Part shown: in pieces, positions 61,601 to 64,000 of the stretch
Numbering within the stretch: position 1 is the stretch's first letter
Layout of the letters: each line of letters opens with the position of its first letter
Assembly (NCBI GenBank): GCA_046328995.1
Contig: JAXLVN010000004.1
Span: forward strand, 310,001 to 374,000
Direction of reading: 5' to 3'
Origin: JADJXV01 sp046328995
GTDB lineage: Bacteria; Bacteroidota; Ignavibacteria; Kapaibacteriales; UBA961
DNA: 64,000 nucleotides
Program-made: the position numbers and the translations under genes
Notes under the pieces: generated by a model
Told to the model about the DNA's origin: nothing
Seen by the model: the letters and a program-made list of their open reading frames with translations, nothing else
The model's database searches: none

Positions 61601-62500
61601 TCTTTATGTAATAATTCAACGGCGGTGTATTCGGTAGCAGCGGCGCCTGCATCGACCTTTCAATGGAGTGTGGTCGGTGGGAATATTACGACGGGAAATA
61701 CAACCAACAGTATCACCGTGCAATGGGGGACTGCGTCGGGAAATGTGGCACTGACGCGCACGGCGTCCGGTACAAACTGCACGAATTCATCGACCTATAC
61801 GGTGACGATTAGTTCGACGCTTACGCCGACCATTTCGCAGACCGGTGGCTTGGACTGCGACGGCGACAGCGTGATACTTTCCGCGCCGGCAGGATACAAA
61901 AGCTATGCATGGTCATCGGGGGAAACATCGGAAAGCATTACCGTTCGGACAAATGGAACATTCACCGTAACTGTAACCGATGCAAATAATTGCACCGGTA
62001 CATCGGCTCCGAAAAGTGTGACGTTTAATCCGCGTCCGGCGAAACCCGTGATTACAAGGCGCACGGATACCTTATTCTCCTCACCGGCGCAAAGGTATCA
62101 GTGGAGCAGGAATTCCACAATCATTCCGAACGCGACCAATCAATTCCTCGTGGCGACGGAAGCAGGGAAATACACGGTGAAAATCAACGATGAACGCTCG
62201 TGTTCGTCAGTCTCCGATGAATTCACTGTCACCTCCAATGCCGTCGAAGAGCGTGCCGATAATGCAGATATTAAGATATATCCTAATCCTACAGATGGAT
62301 TAATTCGCATAGAACTCCCACAGAATGATGGACTTGCCAGATGTAGTGTGAGAAATCTGCTCGGCATGTCGCTCCTTGAACGTGACCTGCCGTGCTGCGC
62401 AACTGCCGAACTCTCCCTCAGCGAATTCCCGTCAGGCATGTATGTCGTAGAAATTTCCATCGGGAATCGTAGAACGCTGCGTGCGGTGGTGAAAGAGTGA
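58610..62500 (+). CDS. Very large secreted metzincin-like protease with IPT/PKD/Ig-type repeats, T9SS cargo
   Basis: 1296 residues. Signal peptide 1-22 (ends TAAQ). An N-terminal domain (25-190; CMQYPVPFAERVRGADVIIEGKIL) is followed by an IPT/TIG-like domain (about 197-295; ITAGTYSVLTINGSGFG). A protease domain (about 305-505) has HELGHGHQLGH: H437, E438, H441 and H447 in the HExxHxxxxxH spacing of metzincins, though with Q at the usual glycine. A PKD domain (about 510-595) precedes three PKD/Ig-like repeats with DAG.DK.LC (598-845), three more with FCEGDSTTLDAGSYKKYLWSNG-type motifs (850-1010), further Ig modules and a T9SS CTD (about 1218-1296; IYPNPTDGLIRIEL). Predicted surface or extracellular protease. 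Confidence 0.85.
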   Translation: MIKFILLVCSILLLQSTYTAAQCMQYPVPFAERVRGADVIIEGKILSHRSFAAGNEGMIYTEYTAEITKIFKGLAQSPKLMTITVEGGVVGNEAVRVMPDVKFSQGETGIFFLQLHTKNGDFTGYEPYAWEQCIVRYDDNGRVGDIFKTYTHIPVLYSSIARLLGNSYRSIQPLILPSARLNTKLKAKGEKTLAAAITNFTPTTITAGTYSVLTINGSGFGASYTGAAKVDFRNSDDGGASFISAAASQIVSWTDNQIQVRVPEASGTGVIRVTGVDGSQATSGGTVTVDFAVFNVTDQNNAIQQTYLPNVNGTGGYTLTFNTNFSTNTDAVSAFKRALKSWRCGTFVNYGLATGTTNVNCNNGTDGVNVVAFDDNCTLATGVLGVTYSYWSGCNTTYWRLREMDYIFKASAPAGGWNFGPGATTGNKYDFQSVCLHELGHGHQLGHIIANGKVMHYALGANTDVRTLNTVSDIGGGNDVVARSITTKPCGPGVMTKLTAGTCDVGIAPTAAFIGSPLQGCVPLTVNFTDQSTDSPTSWEWDFKNDGSATSTVQNPSYTYTTPGTYSVKLTASNASGTSPLTRTSYINVYAPPTVDAGTDKVLCYGGSAQLGGAPTATGTLPPYTYSWSPVTGLDNPSLPNPIVTATSSVPVVYTVTVTDGRTCSAQKTVSVSTYPRAVVNAGADKSLCFGGNTLLGGAPTASGGTPPYTYAWTPIAGLNDPTTANPTAAPTSNTTYIVAVTDANSCVTRDTVVLTIYPKATVNAGADKAVCIGLGTSIGGASVATGGTPPYTYLWTPATGLNSTASPNPTATPTVTTDYLLTVTDANSCQTRDTVRVTVNPLPTPTITSLRPTTFCEGDSTTLDAGSYKKYLWSNGDTTRTIHPKIAGAYTVKVTNTTDCEQTSAPVTVTVNPKPTPVITSQKPTSFCEGENTVLDAGSGFKSYEWSNGATTQTTTITQTGNYTVTVTNANDCKATSAPIAVTVNAKPPVAITGPNSLCNNSTAVYSVAAAPASTFQWSVVGGNITTGNTTNSITVQWGTASGNVALTRTASGTNCTNSSTYTVTISSTLTPTISQTGGLDCDGDSVILSAPAGYKSYAWSSGETSESITVRTNGTFTVTVTDANNCTGTSAPKSVTFNPRPAKPVITRRTDTLFSSPAQRYQWSRNSTIIPNATNQFLVATEAGKYTVKINDERSCSSVSDEFTVTSNAVEERADNADIKIYPNPTDGLIRIELPQNDGLARCSVRNLLGMSLLERDLPCCATAELSLSEFPSGMYVVEISIGNRRTLRAVVKE

Positions 62501-62511
62501 TGTTCAGAATT

Positions 62512-62567
62512 TCTCTCCCTCCCCGAGCCCCTCGCTTTTTCGCGAGCGGCTCGGGTGATGGGAGGAG
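62512..62567. other. Strong compound hairpin after the large protease gene
   Basis: Outer CCTCCC / GGGAGG-type pairing, then CCCGAGCC / GGCTCGGG and an inner CTCGC / GCGAG around TTTTT. No T run follows, so it may be a stabilising structure, a weak terminator or a member of a GC-rich dispersed repeat family. Confidence 0.55.
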
Positions 62568-62620
62568 TTATCTAAATTTGGTTCTCTCACAATTGTTGTG
62601 GTTTGGTCTTTCTATTCCAT

Positions 62621-62808
62621 CGTAGGGGCGAATTGTAGGGTTGTGCTTTAAATGGTTATAATGCAGATTCTTCACTGCATCTAAAACTTTGTTTATTTTC
62701 AGATAGTTACAGATAAATGATCTATAGAGTACATTTAATTTAACGCTGTACGACCCTAGCATTCGCCCGACCCTAGCACGACTAGGGCGAATGCAATTCG
62801 CCCCTACG
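62621..62808. repeat. 188-bp element with 15-bp terminal inverted repeats upstream of pyrB
   Basis: CGTAGGGGCGAATTG at 62621-62635 is the exact inverse of CAATTCGCCCCTACG at 62794-62808. The right end carries extra nested palindromes (CGACCCTAGC, GCATTCGCCC, CTAGGGCGAATGC). The middle is AT-rich with no gene. Preceded by ATTCCAT, as is the copy at 63921. MITE- or REP-like. Confidence 0.85.
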
Positions 62809-62877
62809 GACTATACATACTATACATACTGTGTTCGACAACAATTGTCGGTGAACCCAAAATTTTATCTCCGCCCA

Positions 62878-62909
62878 TTTGGCAACTCCGGTAATAATCT
62901 CTATTTTAA
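62878..62909 (+). promoter_or_regulatory. Probable pyrB promoter (TTTG-N20-TATTTTAA)
   Basis: TTTG at 62878-62881 and TATTTTAA at 62902-62909 with 20-base spacing, the spacing of the clear promoter at 31712-31743 and six of eight matches to TAnnTTTG in the -7 box counting only defined bases loosely. It lies 41 bases before the pyrB ATG. Confidence 0.55.
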
Positions 62910-62949
62910 ACACAACATCTCCCTGCCAATCTATCGAATACTACATACT

Positions 62950-63879
62950 ATGTCTTTATCGAATTCATTTCAGCACAAGCACTTGCTGTCGGCTGCGCAA
63001 CTAACGGCGCAGGATATTGATTCTATCACCACGCTTGCCGAACGTTTCCTCGCGGATGGACTTTCAGCCCGCAATAAATATGAGTATCTCCGCGGTAAGA
63101 CCGTCGTCAGCGCATTTTTTGAAGGTTCAACCCGTACCAAACTCTCCTTTGAACTCGCCGCACGGCGTCTTGGCGCCGATGTGCTGTCGTTTACGGCGTC
63201 CGCGAGCAGCTTATCGAAGGGTGAGTCGCTTATTGACACGCTTCATACGATTGATGCGATGGGCACGGATATGTGGATTGTGCGGCATTCGTATTCCGGT
63301 GCGGTGGAATTCATGAGTACATTCTCGGAGTGTGCATTTGTGAATGCCGGTGATGGACAGCACGAGCATCCCACGCAAGGATTACTCGATATTCTCACGA
63401 TGCAGCAGCATTTTGGAAACCTCAACGGCAAGAAAATATGTATCATTGGTGATATTCTCCACAGTCGGGTTGCGCGGTCGAACCGATATTTGCTCCAAAC
63501 GCTTGGCGCAGAAGTGGGAATACTCGCACCGGCGACGCTTCTGCCGCATGATATTTCCGAATGGAAGTGTATGCGTCTAAAAACAATTAACGAAGCAATT
63601 GAATGGTCCGATTGTGTGAATATACTCCGCATCCAACGCGAACGTATGGAAGGCGGACTACTCCCGAGTATGGAAGAATTCTCGGCGTTTTATGGGGTAA
63701 AAATGAAGCATCTGCGTCAAAAACCGGAGTTACTCGTCATGCACCCGGGTCCGGTGAATTATGGGGTGGAAATTGACCATGATGTCGCGCATTCTCTCCA
63801 ATCAGTGATCCAAAAACAAGTGCATAACGGCGTTGCAATTCGTATGGCAGTGATGGCGCTCTTGAGTGGGAATGGGTGA
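62950..63879 (+). CDS. pyrB: Aspartate carbamoyltransferase catalytic subunit
   Basis: 309 residues from ATG 62950; the frame is open upstream to 62791 but runs into repeat and promoter DNA, so the later start is chosen. It makes N-carbamoyl-L-aspartate, the first committed step of pyrimidine synthesis. Intact sites: carbamoyl-phosphate loop S60-T-R-T63 with KLSFE, the SSLSKGESL 80s-loop, DGQHEHPTQGLLD, GDILHSRVARSN and HPGPVNYGVEI. No pyrI or pyrC is adjacent. It sits between two copies of the same palindromic repeat. Confidence 0.95.
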   Translation: MSLSNSFQHKHLLSAAQLTAQDIDSITTLAERFLADGLSARNKYEYLRGKTVVSAFFEGSTRTKLSFELAARRLGADVLSFTASASSLSKGESLIDTLHTIDAMGTDMWIVRHSYSGAVEFMSTFSECAFVNAGDGQHEHPTQGLLDILTMQQHFGNLNGKKICIIGDILHSRVARSNRYLLQTLGAEVGILAPATLLPHDISEWKCMRLKTINEAIEWSDCVNILRIQRERMEGGLLPSMEEFSAFYGVKMKHLRQKPELLVMHPGPVNYGVEIDHDVAHSLQSVIQKQVHNGVAIRMAVMALLSGNG

Positions 63880-63920
63880 GCGTCTATGATGATTTTTGTG
63901 GTTTTGTAATCATATTCCAT

Positions 63921-63985
63921 CGTAGGGGCGAATTGAATTCGCCCAAACCCGAGCACGACCCGGGCGAATGCGATTCGCCCCTACA
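63921..63985. repeat. 65-bp short version of the same palindromic element downstream of pyrB
   Basis: CGTAGGGGCGAAT at the left and ATTCGCCCCTAC at 63973-63984, with nested AATTGAATT and GGGCGAATGC inside. Preceded by ATTCCAT like the upstream element. The window ends 15 bases later. Confidence 0.82.
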
Positions 63986-64000
63986 GACAAAATCATATCT

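Overview
The window reads as chromosomal DNA of a free-living Gram-negative bacterium of the FCB group (Bacteroidota / Ignavibacteriota / 'Candidatus Kapaibacterium'-like). Evidence for this: at least six secreted proteins end in a type IX secretion (T9SS) type A sorting domain; two-component-regulator-type and Ycf48-type beta-propellers are common; there are OmpA and beta-barrel outer-membrane proteins and an LptC lipoprotein; Shine-Dalgarno sites are often weak; and the ribosomal-protein operon has a Bacteroidetes-type promoter (TTTG-N20-TATTTTTG). The phylum is an inference and I cannot name a species.

Layout. 0-5.8 kb: the end of a membrane protein, an ArgD-like aminotransferase, a small clan AA aspartic protease, a beta-barrel protein, a family 2 glycosyltransferase and a MATE exporter with an unexplained terminator just upstream. 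5.9-6.8 kb: an overlapping DUF6922/AbiEii pair. 7.1-10.6 kb: a 1154-residue VWA/WD40 T9SS cargo. 10.8-12.0 kb: an AT-rich patch of small unknown membrane or lipoproteins. 12.2-13.3 kb: phosphofructokinase. 13.6-20.0 kb (minus strand): three secreted proteins and a short AraC-type regulator that overlaps a secreted metalloprotease gene by 4 bases. 20-22.6 kb: a hybrid histidine kinase. 23.1-25.5 kb: two tiny genes divergent from a helical-repeat regulator-like protein, with three direct repeats between them. 25.6-30 kb: def / epimerase / lptC, then a CBS-domain membrane protein and recO. 31.4-38 kb: tRNA-Ser and the housekeeping run rplM, rpsI, rpsB, tsf, pyrH, frr, a PhnC-type ATPase and accD. 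38-41 kb: two tandem paralogous histidine kinases. 41-45 kb: two OmpA-type envelope proteins and an enoyl-CoA hydratase. 45-62.5 kb: T9SS cargo and envelope proteins, interleaved with trmO, a YciI protein and a MoxR ATPase. 62.9-63.9 kb: pyrB between two copies of one palindromic repeat.

The non-coding DNA is unusually rich in repeats. There are at least three dispersed palindromic families, several perfect short tandem arrays of period 7, 8, 9 and 20, and a triple hairpin at 58.35-58.49 kb whose third copy keeps its pairing through compensatory changes. I see no rRNA, CRISPR array, insertion sequence, integrase or prophage.

The best candidates for something undescribed are (1) the small-gene / helical-repeat-protein locus at 23.1-25.5 kb with its GGGTCGTTTTGTTAC repeats, (2) the covarying triple hairpin between two divergent T9SS cargo genes, and (3) a two-member family of cysteine-rich secreted proteins at 15.2 and 47.9 kb.
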